Origin: Aplysia californica
Lineage: Eukaryota; Mollusca; Gastropoda; Aplysiida; Aplysiidae
Assembly: GCF_000002075.1 (NCBI RefSeq)
Contig: NW_004797872.1
Span: 46,302 to 110,301 of the forward strand
Reading direction: 5' to 3'
Length of the DNA: 64,000 nt
Shown piece by piece: positions 23,880 through 34,380 of the stretch. The position numbers and the translations under genes were made by a program. A model generated the notes under the pieces. That model was not told where the DNA came from. It saw only the letters and a list, made by a program, of their open reading frames with translations, and did not search any database. Each line of letters begins with the position of its first letter. Within the stretch, counting starts at the first letter, position 1.

Positions 23880-25583
23880 GCCACTCTTGCTGCGTCACCT
23901 CTTACCCTCAGCGCTGTGGAAAGTGATCAACGTGACCAGGCTAAGGTCACATCAGCTGATAGTACAACAGTTATGTTACCTTTGATCTCTGCGAAAAGGA
24001 CACGGCATGAAAACGATTGGAAGGGTAACAAAAGGAAGAGGTTGAAAGAACTGGGGATGCCTCTACCCATGTCAAGGCACGAAGCGAGCAGGATGTGAAC
24101 TTGACGTCCTTGGCAGTTGTAAACTGGTTGGTACAAAATGCAATGACATCACTGGTCACTCTCTTGGAAAGAAAAGAGAGCTTACGTATATGCCACGATA
24201 AACATGATAGACAAAAGAAATCTTACAATAGACAAAAAGAGATCTTACACAGCAAGGGAAAACCCAAGGAGAAATTACGGCCACTTACAAGAGTCAATGG
24301 TCAAAGAACACCTGTTTGTAAAACAATCTTCAAGAACACCACAGGCCTGACCCACTGGTTTATTTAAAGTGTCTTCTCCGAAAAAACAACAACCAAGAGG
24401 TCCCCTACCTAGAACACATCACGCCCACCATGAGAGAGCCAAGGATGACAAGTTGTTCCATAAAGAGGAATTTTTTGACAAACTTTCGAAGATATCCTCC
24501 TGTCTACAGATGACAATCCAGAAAACGTCAGATCTGCATCAAGTATACATGGAGAACTTTGCAGAGAGGGTGAAAGCCACATTGAGCTATCAAGTGTTCT
24601 GCCAAATGTTTAAGAAAAACAATTTGGGTTTACTTTCAACCAAGAAAGACCAGTACGACATTTGTACAAAGTTCAAATCTGGAAACCTCACAGAAACAGA
24701 ACACACAGCTCAAATATGAATATGAGGAAAGCTGCCGCTAGACCAGAGAAGGAGAAGGACAGAGAGGCTGTGTGTGTCCTTTGTATGGAGATCCAGTACG
24801 TCCTTCTGGCCTCATCACTAAAGACTTCCACCTTATATAAAACAAAACTGGCTGTACACAATGTTACGACTTAGGATCTTGCCACCAGAGACGCCAGATG
24901 ATATGTCTGGTATGAAAGTGAAGTTGGTCTGGGCTTCAACAGTTTTCATCACGTCTGACTCCCTAACTGATATTGCAAGTGACTGACTTCAACCACTTCA
25001 TCATTTGCAGAGATTGGCGCAACTACTAAAACAGAAAGCCACCCTGGTGAGTGCAATGGCCTCGCTGGCCAAAGAGCTTGACATCACAGTTGAACAGAAA
25101 TTCTCCCCAAGGGCCATACCCAAATGGAAGTGGATTCAGTCCATGGCACTATTGAGCGATCGCTAAAAAACGCACTGATGTACATCCCAATGGACTACGT
25201 GAACATAATGCTCCAAAGCCAGACGCATCCCCAGGCCCTATGAAGTTATGTACCTGGACCACAGCTTTTTCAAAGATTTCGCAAAGGTCGGAGAGCACTA
25301 AACAATCCGCCCAGGGAGAAAAGCAGGCGATCCTACTGTCACTGACTTGCAGGCATCTAAGTACACTCCAGTCTTTAAAATTCAGTACAAGCTGAACTTT
25401 GATGATGGATGGCAGGCGCCGCAAGGACCAAGAAAGCTGAACACCCTGTGTACGACGGTTACTGCTGGACCTCTCTGCAAAGACAGATTGAAGATAACTG
25501 CCAACCAGTATAAACATCTACTTGAGTTGAAGGTCGTCGTACCACGATGCTACCACAATTACCATGAAACTTTGCCTCAGTAA
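23880..25583 (+). pseudogene. decayed transposase-like gene of an unassigned DDE-type family
   Basis: Successive fragments in shifting frames share one theme. There is a basic N-terminal region with KRKRLKELGMPLPMSRHEAS, then TYMPRD-like basic stretches. Next come VCKTIFKNTTGLTHW, STKKDQYDICTKFKSGN and TSTLYKTKLAVHNVTTYDLA. The last is KYTPVFKIQYKLNFDDGW, leading to a tail ending VVPRCYHNYHETLPQ. These resemble, from memory, an animal transposase-like family with a KKDQCDxC motif and a KLxVHNxT motif. Many frame breaks are present. Its position midway between the inverted repeats at 22887 and 26982 fits a transposase gene. Confidence 0.6.
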
Positions 25584-26228
25584 GAAGTTTTGAAAGCGAT
25601 CAAGCCAAATTCGATTATAGTAGAGTCTTTCCAAACAATGGTAACTTTTGTCATATTGCCTTGTTGTAGCCATAGGACACAGAGTGAGACAGACATGCTC
25701 TTCTGTCGTCGAGAAAACTCAATAAAGTAGTAGTTATCAAGCCACGCACTTGGAGAAAGCTGGCGCATTCTTTGATGGTACTCACAAAGTCTTTTTGTAT
25801 AATAATGATATATCATTTTGTAACCAACTTCTCCCAAACCATTGCTGAGGTAGCAGAGCTTTTGTGTGGCTTTCTGCTTTCATTTCTTTCTTAGTATTAC
25901 TTTTTTCCAGGCCTTTGAATGGCCACCCAGTGCCAATAGTACCGTGTCGGACACGGTCATAAATTCTAAAGGCCTACTGCTGCTGCTGTTACTACTGTTG
26001 TTTTTGTTGTTGTTGTAGTTGTTGTTTTTGTAGTTGTTGCTGTAGCTGTTCTCCCTTACCCTTCCAACCTCCTGTTCTTCTACTTTAAATGTAATTAATA
26101 TACCCATTGCTGTGTTCTGCTTCTTCTACTTCTATTAAAGGTTCAACTTTGTGACTGCTGTTTTTGCCCGAATTGACTCCGTAGCATTGAAATGGCAGCA
26201 GCTGATAGTATGTTGGTAGCAATAATAT

Positions 26229-26612
26229 AGTCCTCCTCCTCTTCCTTCTTCTTCTCATTACTCCTCCTCCTCCTTCTTTTTTCTCCTTATCCTCCTCCTT
26301 CTCACCCTCTTCCTCCTCCTCCTCCTCCTCCTCCTCTCTTCTTCTCTTCTTCTTCTTCTTCTTCTTCTTCTTCTTCTTCTTCTTCTTCTTCTTCTTCTTC
26401 TTCTTCTTCTTCTTCTCTTCTTCTTCTTTTTCTTCTTCTTCTTCTTCTTCTTCTTCTTCTTCTTCTTCTTCTTCTCTTCTTCTTCTTTTTCTTCTTCTTC
26501 TTCTTCTTCTTCTTCTTCTTCTTCTTCTTCTTCTTCTTCTTCTTCTTCTTCTTCTTCTTCTTCTTCTTCTTCTTCTTCTTCTTCTTCTTCTTCTTCTTCT
26601 TCTTCTTCTTCT
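26229..26612 (+). repeat. long (TTC)n / (GAA)n tract
   Basis: About 380 bp of nearly pure polypyrimidine is made mostly of TTC units, with some TCC units at the left. The last part (about 26492-26611) is pure, roughly 40 units. The interruption CTTCTCTTCTTCTTCTTTTT occurs twice about 58 bp apart, which indicates a duplication inside the tract. Frames across it encode only simple repeats. Confidence 0.95.
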
Positions 26613-27009
26613 ACAAAACATCTTGACGATTGAAGCAAGTGATCAAATACGTTACCGTCAAGTGTGGCTTGGCTGCACTCAACCGAACTCAAGGCCAGCA
26701 GTGGCTTCCTGATAAAACCGGTCAACCCACAAAATTGAGGGTTGGTCGGTTTTATCCAGGAAAATTTGAGCGTCATAACCGTCTAACCCACACAGTTTCA
26801 TTAAAAGCAATTTTTAAAGGAAAAAAAGCTCTACAGATTTTCAGTAAAGTGTTTTTTTATAGGTGTTTAAAGCATTGATTTATCCTTAGACGCCTTTGTT
26901 TTGAAATAAAACAGTTTTTTCCTTCTCCTGTAAAATTTACCTCGCTGGGGTTAGCCGGTTTTATCACAAGGCCAACGATATGATATGACAGCATCTAACA
27001 TGAGAATGG

Positions 27010-27560
27010 AGATAGAGAGGCAATCACTCATGCTCTTAAATGGGTCACAACAACTCAACAAGCACATGTGATCTTTGTCACAGACTCTCAGAGCACTCTA
27101 AGGAAGATTGAAAGTGGGAACCTTAGAGCTGAATGGACAGAGCTCCTGAAGAAGACAACACTGAAAAAGATCACGTGGATCTTCACCCCGGGCCAGGCTG
27201 GAGTCAAGGGCAATGAGCGGGCTGATGAGCTCGCGGGGAAAGCAAAACCTGAAGGGAAGCTGTGCCCTGACAAACCTGAAATTGTACGTTCAGTCAGGGA
27301 AAAACGAGAAAAAGAACAAGAAGAGTCAGAATACCATCATCTTGAGCGACTTCGTGAGCTTGGAATTGGATGGAGTGCCTGCAGGAGTTCTAGACTTAGT
27401 GGGAGGAGCAGAAGGCTATGGGGCTATGGAATCAACCTTTGCTTGGAACTGTCAGCATCTACACACTTGGAGATGTGCTTCTTCAGGGGACGGAGCGCTT
27501 ACGGGGATGCCCCTTGTGCAGTGATGTCGGTCCTTCACACGAGTAAACAAGTAAATCATG
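27010..27560 (+). mobile_element. LINE fragment with RNase H domain
   Basis: The frame from 27068 encodes the end of an RNase H domain: FVTDSQSTLRKIESG, then ITWIFTPGQAGVKGNERADE, the typical histidine-free variant of the HxGxxGNExAD motif. It continues into the C-terminal tail of a jockey-like LINE with a frame change near 27370. It has no reverse transcriptase. It lies about 100 bp before YJU2B coding exon 2 and is not part of that gene. Confidence 0.75.
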
Positions 27561-27673
27561 CTATTACTGTAACTAGATTTCAGTGATGTACCCAAATTTG
27601 AATGGATTTGTGCTTTTGTATTATTTCTGAGTAAAAATGTTAATTTTTCTTCTCTTTTTTTTTTGTATTTTAG

Positions 27674-27848
27674 ATTTGAATTGCCGTACAACATTTGGTG
27701 TGGTGGATGTGGAAACCACGTTGGGATGGGAGTTCGCTACAATGCTGAAAAGTCAAAAGTTGGAAACTACTACAGTACACCGATCTACAAATTTCGGATG
27801 AAGTGCCATTTGTGTGACAATTACTTTGAGATACAGACAGACCCTCAG
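27674..27848 (+). CDS. YJU2B: YJU2B coding exon 2 (first one visible)
   Basis: The acceptor is TTTTGTATTTTAG and the donor CAG then GTATGT. The exon starts with the last base of an arginine codon and encodes the zinc-binding core, with CGGC and CHLC, and YYSTPIYKFRMK between them. Confidence 0.95.
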
Positions 27849-30800
27849 GTATGTTGAAGGCCTGCTTTACTTATTTGAGTTGGGCTTTCGTGGTCTGGAG
27901 GTACTGTTTAACTTTCATTTAAAAAGTCCCAGGCTTAAAACCTGACCGCGATGAACAAGATTTTTTTCTCTAAAATTTTCTCGTTTCATTTTCATCTCCT
28001 GTTCTCTAGTCCTGTTTTATCATCTGCTTTCATCTCCACTTTCTACCCTCATCATCAGCCTTCTCTTGGCTCCTTTCACCTTTGCTGACTCTTCTTACTG
28101 CTACTTCTGGCTCTGTTGTACCGCTGTCTTTCTGTGATCTAAGGGTAGGTAAGATCGAACACTTAACTTTATCGGATAAGAACAAAAAATTGCAGAGGTC
28201 GTATGTGCAAGTTGCACATGTTAAATTTAAAGATCCATTGGTTGTTCCAAAATGAATAAGAGCAGGCTTTGGCTGCCACCTGGAAAAAATTCATAATTAA
28301 TTCCTACCAAAATTGAAAATTAGTCAGTATAAAAGCATATGTTGTAGTAACTTCGAATTGAGAATGTGGCTGCCAGAAGACAAGGGGCCTTACAAAGTAG
28401 GAAAAACAGTCACATAGGGCCTACTTAAAAGTCAGTCGCACTTCAGGTTGAAGAACGAGCAGTAGACTCGGCCTTTCTCTGAGATCTAGTAGGGGAACGC
28501 AAAGAAAACCCCCCAACTTATCTGAGTTCAGCTGCTTTGGATTGCTTGTACATTTTTATGCACACTGAGATAAAGCAGGGCTCTAGCTGAATGACACAAA
28601 ATGCAAGGTATGGGTTGGCACCCAAGTTATTCAGGTACAGCCGAACTTGTCCAAGGCGACTACCCATTGTTGAGGAGAAAAGTGGTCATCTTCGACAGAC
28701 GGTCCTCTTCAGCAGTTTTATTATTATATAGAAAAGATGCATGGAGGGAAGTGGGCAGTAGTCTTTTTTTAGGTGATTGTCTCAGCAGTTAAAGCAAGGT
28801 GGACTGTGCGGTACTCTGTAAGACGCCTCTTCCTCTTTGCATTGTCCACAATGAATAAAATCAGAATGTGTCAACCATGGAAAGTACATGGAAAATGGAA
28901 AGTTTTCTCTCAATAACTCTCTTGACAGCTTTAATTGACCATTCTCCCCAGAATCATGATTATGTCATCCTGTGTGGAGCCAGAAGAAAAGAACAGCGAT
29001 GGGATCCACATGCCAATGGACAGATTGTTCCAGAAGGTACAAATGGCATTTCAATGTTGTTTTCCTAGCTGATTTTATAATGGTCAAATTACTTATTCAT
29101 CTGCAGACATTTTTTATTGGTGAAATAAGAACTACTGTTCTCTCAAACTAGTTTAAGCCCAGAGCTGGCACTGGCTTGTGATTGCATGAGACATGTAGAA
29201 CTGACTTTTTGGGGTGGTATAGTTAGTAGTATAGGGTTTTACGGCGCTCGCCACTGCGTAAGGTTATATGGGGTAAGGAGGTTGTAAGAGAATGTCTATT
29301 TTAGTCAATGAATGATCACGATATGCTCTTTTATGAGAAGTTTGATAGAATAAAGATAAAACTGTTTGACAAGACACAATTGCAAGTGGGGAAGCAGAGA
29401 GGATCATAAAGATGTGCACCCTTTCAGTGCCCTCTGCCATTCTTCTTCCACTAGTCTCTTCTCCTCAACTAGACGCACATCGGTCGTGATATACTCTGAA
29501 CGTGGAACTGGAAGAAATAGGTCAACTTTTTTTGTTGTTGTTCTAAAACCATTGTTGAAGTTAATCTGTAGATTGTCTATAAAAAAGCATGAGTCAGCGT
29601 TAACTATCAGTAATAGTATTAAAGTACTGTAGACTAACTTTTGTGTCTAGACTAACTTTTGTGTCTAGACTAACTTTTGTGTCTAGACTAACTTTTGTGT
29701 CTAGACTAACTTTTGTGTCTAGACTAACTTTTGTGTCTAGACTAACTTTTGTGTCTAGACTAACTTTTGTGTCTAGACTAACTTTTGTGTCTAGTCTCTT
29801 CCTTTAAATCAAAAGTTTTTTGTGTTGTTTTGTTTTTTGCCTGTTTGAAAATTTTCAAGTAATGACCTTATATGGTAAAAAAATAACCCCATGAGTATAG
29901 TTGTAAAGGAAGTAATGGTAAGTTTGGTGGATATTTTGCAGACAAAGGGATATTTTTCTCTTCTGTTCTGCAGACAAATCTACAAAAATTATGGATATTT
30001 TTCCCTTATGTTATTGTTACTCAGACAACACAATGTTTTTCCCTTTCTGTTCTGTAGACAAAGCCACACAGAAGAAGATGGCGACAGACGCCATGTACAA
30101 ACTGGAACACGGCTCTGATGACAAGCAGAAGGGCTCCGACAAAGTGGCCAGTCTGGCACAGCTAGAGGAGAGCCGCATCTCCATGGTAGATGACTACATC
30201 CTGAATCGCATGGCACGCGACAAGTTTAGGGTGAGTAATACACACACCGCTTGAAACTGCACGGACACCTTTGTGAGGTTTGTTTGTAAAAGCTTTGGGA
30301 TTTTGAGAAACCATTGATGACTTATTCTTTAATTTTGGTCTGTTCTTCAACTTAATAATAATAATAATAAATGACTTTTATATAGCGCTCAACCCCGAAT
30401 AAAGTACACAGGCTCTGAGCGCTTTACAATACAGTACAACATACAACAGTAACATGAAACGTTGTGTTCTGACTAAAGAAAATTATTACAAATATTCTTC
30501 TTATTAATTTAAAAACAGAAACGACTTCAGCTGACATTTGAATGAATCAAAAGTGACATTAGTGTTGTGGTGTTGAGTCTGAGTTGATGGTTACAGTGGT
30601 CTCTGCCTTAGAACTCTCAGCGTAAAAACCTAATCTGCCTAAGAACTGCTTTTTACCATGTAACTTTAATGGAACAACATTTTTTTGGTCATAATTTTAC
30701 ATACATAAGAACCCGTCCTGAAAATAATAGTTCCCAACACATTTTAGTGACCTTTGTGGCAAGAGGAGTTGACCCTAGCTCATGGCATTTTTCTGAATGA

Positions 30801-33413
30801 GTACACATTGTGCATTTTGCTCCATCGTAAAAGAAAAATAATTACCAGGATGAATTACGAGTATTTGAAATGAGTACGTGTATCAGAATATAATGCTTCA
30901 ATTTCTGATTTGATTTTGGTTACAGGCTGAGAAAAAGGTGCTGAAAGAGGCTGCTGAAGCAGATAAGGCAATCCTTGAGAGAGCTGCCCTTGACATAGAA
31001 CTGGTGGAGGAGACAGAGGAGGATAGGAAGGTGGCGGGCTTGCTCAAGTACACAGCCACCTCTTGTAAGTTAATAATAATAATAATAATAATTGCATTTA
31101 TATAGCGCATATCCATGCTCAAGAGCTTGCTCTATGCGCTTTACGACTATTATTACCCCAGCAGACCCTCTGAGAACACTCAGAAACATTCTCAGCTTCC
31201 GCGGAAGCATACAGTGCAAGCTGCGGATTTCACGCACTCAAACACTATCAAACTGACAAGATCTTTCACTGTCTATAGCTGGGTACCCATTTCCACCTGG
31301 GTGAAGTGAGGAAAATTTGTGCAAAGTGCCTTTCCCATGGACACAACGTCGGGTCCCTGACGGGATTCGAACCCACGACCTTACGGTTGCGAGTCCGAGA
31401 GCCTAACCACTAGCCACCGATGCCACAGTTATTGGGCAGTGAGCTACACTGTGTGCTTTGTAATGTTTTTTTTTTCCTTTTTAACAATGCGTCTTCATGT
31501 AAAAGAACACATTATTGTAAAAGTTGAATTCCTTGTCTTCATATGGACACTTAAGTGAGAGGAAACTGTCTGTGAAGTACAGCCAAAATTCATTCTCCAT
31601 GTGTCTGGAACTGTAAACTTGCACGTTTGGGTTAGATTGTAACCTGCTGTACCACAGAGGCTGGCACATTAATTCCTTTTTTCCCCCACGTTCATATTTT
31701 TATGTAATGCTGCTACTGAGGTACTGAGATGAGCTGTATGGTAGTGAAAATTTTTTTTTTTTTTTTTTGGAGGTTAGTCATTTACTGTAAATCAAGGCCT
31801 TTTGTATTCTGCAATAGCTATGTTATTAATTGTTACTTCTATCGAATCATGTTTATTTCTTTTTCAATGGTGGTAGCTTTTCTGTGGATACAAAAGAAAA
31901 TAACGGAGAGTCTTCTTTATTTTTCTCTTCTTTTTCACTCTCTCTCTCTGTTACTGTTAGTGTGTTACTTTGTCAGATTATTAGTGATTTAAAATTTTTT
32001 TATTGCTACTACCCAAAGATCAGAATTTAGAGCCAGTGATTTCAGTTTTAGTAGTCGCGTAAAGGTTTGGGTGTAGGATCATAACGCTCTCTAGTCAAAC
32101 ACTTGATTAAGACGGGCAGTGTTATCTTTTGGTGTCATAATGATTGAGACAGAGTGGGGCTTCTTTTGAATAGAAATATGAAATAAAAAGACTTACCTGC
32201 TGAGGAAAGATTTCAAGACATTATGTTCAAGCCTGGATCCTTCTGAAGAAATACTATAGACTTTGTTGTCATTGCTGTTATCCTGTGCTGGACATTCAAG
32301 TATACGGTCAAGCAGATTGGCAGGTTCAATTAGAATAGCACCAGATAAGCATATGAAAAAGACTACTGTATTTATGTTTAAATTTGTCTTTGGTAATGAT
32401 TTTAAAGATGATTTAGTTAGAAAATTTGTTATGTTGGAAAGAGAACAACAGTAATCAGTTGTTGTGCTGATGTGTTTCCACACATGCTGTCATTTATTTT
32501 TTGACTGGATTGACATAAATAAATTGATGACAATTACATATTTCTTTCAGCCTTTGAAGACAAACAGAAGGAGAAGAGGAAAAACATTGAGATGCGACCC
32601 CTGTTTGAGCAATCTAAATCTGCCTCTGCCACTGCAAAGTCTTCCTCAACTTCTTTGGATGCTCTGCCCTACCAAAGACACACCGCCCCCAGCTTGAGTC
32701 GGAGAGGAGAGCTGAAGCAAAAACTGGGCTGGGCTCTGAAAGCATCCTACAAAGACCCGTTCAAACCATTAAATGTGAAGAGCAAGAACAGTACTGGAGC
32801 TCAGAGCTCTTTACAGTCCCCCAGATCCTTACTGGGTATTAGACTGAAATCTTGTGGAAGCACACCCAAAGCCACAGAGTCTGTGAGAAAACTAGGAAGT
32901 GGCTGTGAAACTCGTGATGATAGTGTTGATAGTGACACGTGTTCTGAGTCTACGAGTAACAAGGTTGTTGGAGACACTGAAGTGAAGGGAGAGACTGAAA
33001 ATGATTCCGTACATTCAGAGGATCACAGTGCAAATTTGGACGCCCCCACCCAAAATTCGCATAGTGCAGTTTCTGATCTGTCAAAGGAATCGTCGGTTGA
33101 GGATCAGCATGGCAGGTTGCTGCACTCTGAGTCCCAGAGAGAAAGCAGCAGTTCTGACAGCATCATCCAACCTTTGTGCTTTTCTACTGACACTCAGACT
33201 GAGCAGGCTAGTTCTCTTGCAGAAAGTTCTATGGACAAAACAGAATTATCTGTGGGACCAGCGGAGACTGATGATGATAAAAGAAGTGTTGAGTTTCTTG
33301 CACCAGTGGAGGTGGGGAGTCCTGGTCACAGGAATACCAGCCAGAACAACAGTGGGTTGTTGGCTTTGATGTCTTCTTACACAGAGAGTGACTCGGACAC
33401 TGATGGTTCTTAG
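27674..33413 (+). CDS. YJU2B: YJU2B (CCDC130), CWC16-family splicing-related protein, first coding exon not found
   Basis: YJU2B belongs to the CWC16 family with the yeast splicing factor Yju2, which acts in the spliceosome nucleus at the catalytic stage. Five exons (27674-27848, 28952-29036, 30058-30230, 30926-31064, 32551-33413) join in phase 0, 1, 0 and 1 and encode 477 residues. The visible start has WCGGCGNHVGMGVRYNAE and later KCHLC, two CxxC pairs that would bind zinc. Then come DYVILCGARRKEQRWD, TDAMYKLEHG, a charged helical stretch and a long serine-rich, probably disordered tail ending MSSYTESDSDTDGS. The human protein ends with a similar acidic SDSESE-type tail. The N-terminal piece, about 49 residues starting with a MGERKG-like sequence in other animals, is missing. 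The first visible exon begins inside an arginine codon, so an upstream exon must exist. It may lie beyond the 4.1 kb transposon. Confidence 0.95.
28638..28806 (+). mobile_element. short TA-flanked MITE, 169 bp
   Basis: The ends are CAGCCGAACTTGTCC and GCAAGGTGGACTG, the same terminal repeats as the larger elements at 3158 and 8047. TA precedes the left end. It lies in the intron between YJU2B exons 2 and 3. Confidence 0.7.
28952..29036 (+). CDS. YJU2B: YJU2B coding exon 3
   Basis: The acceptor is ATTCTCCCCAG and the donor GAAG then GTACAA. It encodes NHDYVILCGARRKEQRWDPH and ends one base into a codon. Confidence 0.93.
29225..29290 (-). repeat. fragment of the SINE-like family
   Basis: On the + strand it reads GGGTTTTACGGCGCTCGCCA followed by a TGCGTAAGGTTATATGG-type segment, the complement of the 3' half of the family. 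It lies in an intron of YJU2B. Confidence 0.6.
29630..29793 (+). repeat. 18-bp minisatellite
   Basis: About nine perfect copies of TAGACTAACTTTTGTGTC occur in an intron of YJU2B. The lack of divergence suggests recent expansion. Confidence 0.95.
30058..30230 (+). CDS. YJU2B: YJU2B coding exon 4
   Basis: The acceptor is TTTCTGTTCTGTAG and the donor TTTAGG then GTGAGT. It encodes KKMATDAMYKLEHGSDD and ends with NRMARDKFR at a codon boundary. Confidence 0.94.
30355..30430 (-). repeat. 3' end of a tRNA-derived SINE
   Basis: An (AAT)n run is followed by TTTATATAGCGC and later TCTGAGCGCTTTAC, the complement of the shared SINE/LINE 3' hairpin. The tRNA-like head was not found, so it is truncated. 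Confidence 0.65.
30597..30720 (+). repeat. repeat shared with 62040-62175
   Basis: The sequence CAGTGGTCTCTGCC with an AGAACTCTC-like motif is found in reverse orientation around 62150-62175 (GAGACCACTG). The sharp start suggests a MITE terminus. The other end was not located. Confidence 0.4.
30926..31064 (+). CDS. YJU2B: YJU2B coding exon 5
   Basis: The acceptor is GGTTACAG and the donor TCTT then GTAAGT. It encodes AEKKVLKEAAEADKAILERA and ends with LLKYTATS plus one base. A SINE begins only 9 bases after the exon end. Confidence 0.94.
31074..31427 (-). mobile_element. tRNA-derived SINE inserted at the donor of YJU2B coding exon 5
   Basis: This is a full-length reverse copy. The tail is (AAT)n and then TTTATATAGCGCATATCC at the left. 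The tRNA-like head (complement of TGTGGCATCGGTGGC and GGTTCGAATCCCGT) is at the right. GTTAA (31069-31073) and GTTAT (31428-31432) are the probable 5-bp target duplication. The left copy overlaps the 5' splice site GTAAGTTA. Confidence 0.85.
32551..33413 (+). CDS. YJU2B: YJU2B last coding exon
   Basis: The acceptor is ATTTCTTTCAG. It encodes SFEDKQKEKRKNIEMRPLF at the start, then about 270 residues rich in serine, threonine and acidic residues, and stops at 33413. Low complexity with scattered SP and SES motifs suggests a disordered, perhaps phosphorylated tail. Confidence 0.95.
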
Positions 33414-33467
33414 CAGTTTGAAACAGTAACTAGGTGGGTGGTTAAAGTTAAAGGGAAAGACTATTAA

Positions 33468-34152
33468 CTGATTCCGTCCATTCGGCCGCTGACAGCGGCT
33501 CTGAGTTTTTCCGCTGCCTCCATTCGACTGCTGTGAGTGGCTCAACGAAATCCGAAACAAAGGTGCACTTTTTAACATAGTTCCTACTTTTTAAGTTGTC
33601 GAAAGGAATTAGAACTTGTAAACAAACCTGACCTCAATCTCTGAGGGCCAGTATCGATCGAAACTCCGCGAAATTCTTGCAAAAATCATTGTTTTGTTGT
33701 CGCGATGTAGGCTAGATCTAAAGGTAAACAACACGGAGCCTGGTATAATAAAAAGTCTCTTCAAAGAAAGATATTCAACTGAATTTGTGAAATTCTTGCA
33801 TAAATGTGTGCTAGGGTGATATTGCTACAATGTTGTGTTGATTCTTATGGGTTATAAGGACTTGTAGAGCTGAGAAAATGCGGTAAGTCGAAATTTTCTA
33901 AGAGCTGTTGCGCAATTTATTTTTCTCGTTCGTTTTTGTCAGAAGGAAAATGCAGTACAAACAGATTATAGGTCATTGTTATTGATATAAACAGATTCTT
34001 CTATTGATTCCCATCACTTTGGTATATGACAATACATATTAGAGTAACTTAGAGCTTCACAGTAATGCATTAAATAAATGCACCCCAGGTCTAAAACTGA
34101 ACAGGGAAAAATAATTCTGTTCAAAGCCTGAAAAAATCATGGACGGAATCAG
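33468..34152. mobile_element. TTAA-flanked MITE in the 3' UTR of YJU2B
   Basis: The element begins CTGATTCCGTCCA and ends TGGACGGAATCAG, a perfect 13-bp inverted repeat. TTAA stands directly outside both ends (33464-33467 and 34153-34156). TTAA target duplications are the mark of piggyBac-type elements. No transposase is encoded, so it is non-autonomous. A 14-bp direct repeat TAACTAGGTGGGTG (33427-33440 and 34154-34167) is probably an older local duplication. Confidence 0.75.
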
Positions 34153-34374
34153 TTAACTAGGTGGGTGATAAGAGGACACCGTTGGTATTGGTAGATTTTA
34201 CTTTTCTTTTCCTCTTTTTTAGATTTCTGTCTGTTTTGTTTTTCCCCCAGCATCAATTGACGTTTATCGTGTCGATGTGCTTCTCCTTATTGAAACAAAC
34301 ATAACCAGTTTGTACATGTGCCAAAACTCTTGCTCTCTATACTTTCATTTTGTTATCGTTACTATGGAACTGTA

Positions 34375-34380
34375 AATAAA
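34375..34380 (+). terminator. polyadenylation signal of YJU2B
   Basis: AATAAA lies 962 bp after the stop codon, past the 685-bp MITE in the 3' UTR. It is followed by a T-rich stretch. Confidence 0.6.

Larger units (their letters stand above)
22887..26982 (+). mobile_element. 4.1 kb DNA transposon with terminal inverted repeats
   Basis: The left end (CATATCGTCGGCCTGGTG at 22887) matches the reverse complement of the right end (CACAAGGCCAACGATATG ending at 26982). The match continues inward through GATAAAACCG and CTAACCC. Further copies of an AACCG-N-CTAACCC-like motif lie near both ends (around 23037, 23160, 26715, 26745 and 26778), forming subterminal repeats. Between them is a decayed transposase-like gene (23880-25583) and a long TTC tract. 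The superfamily could not be assigned, and no clear target duplication was seen. Confidence 0.7.

Noticed and set aside
26085-26776. Minus-strand reading frames of 170-180 residues made of R, E and K repeats
   Set aside because: They are translations of the TTC/GAA microsatellite and have no gene features.
27068-27586. The 172-residue frame as an upstream exon of YJU2B
   Set aside because: It carries an RNase H motif (GVKGNERADELAG) of a LINE and is not related to the YJU2B N-terminus.
33427-34167. The 14-bp direct repeat TAACTAGGTGGGTG as the target duplication of the MITE
   Set aside because: The inverted ends begin exactly beside TTAA on both sides, which explains the element better. The left 14-bp copy lies 23 bp outside the inverted repeat.
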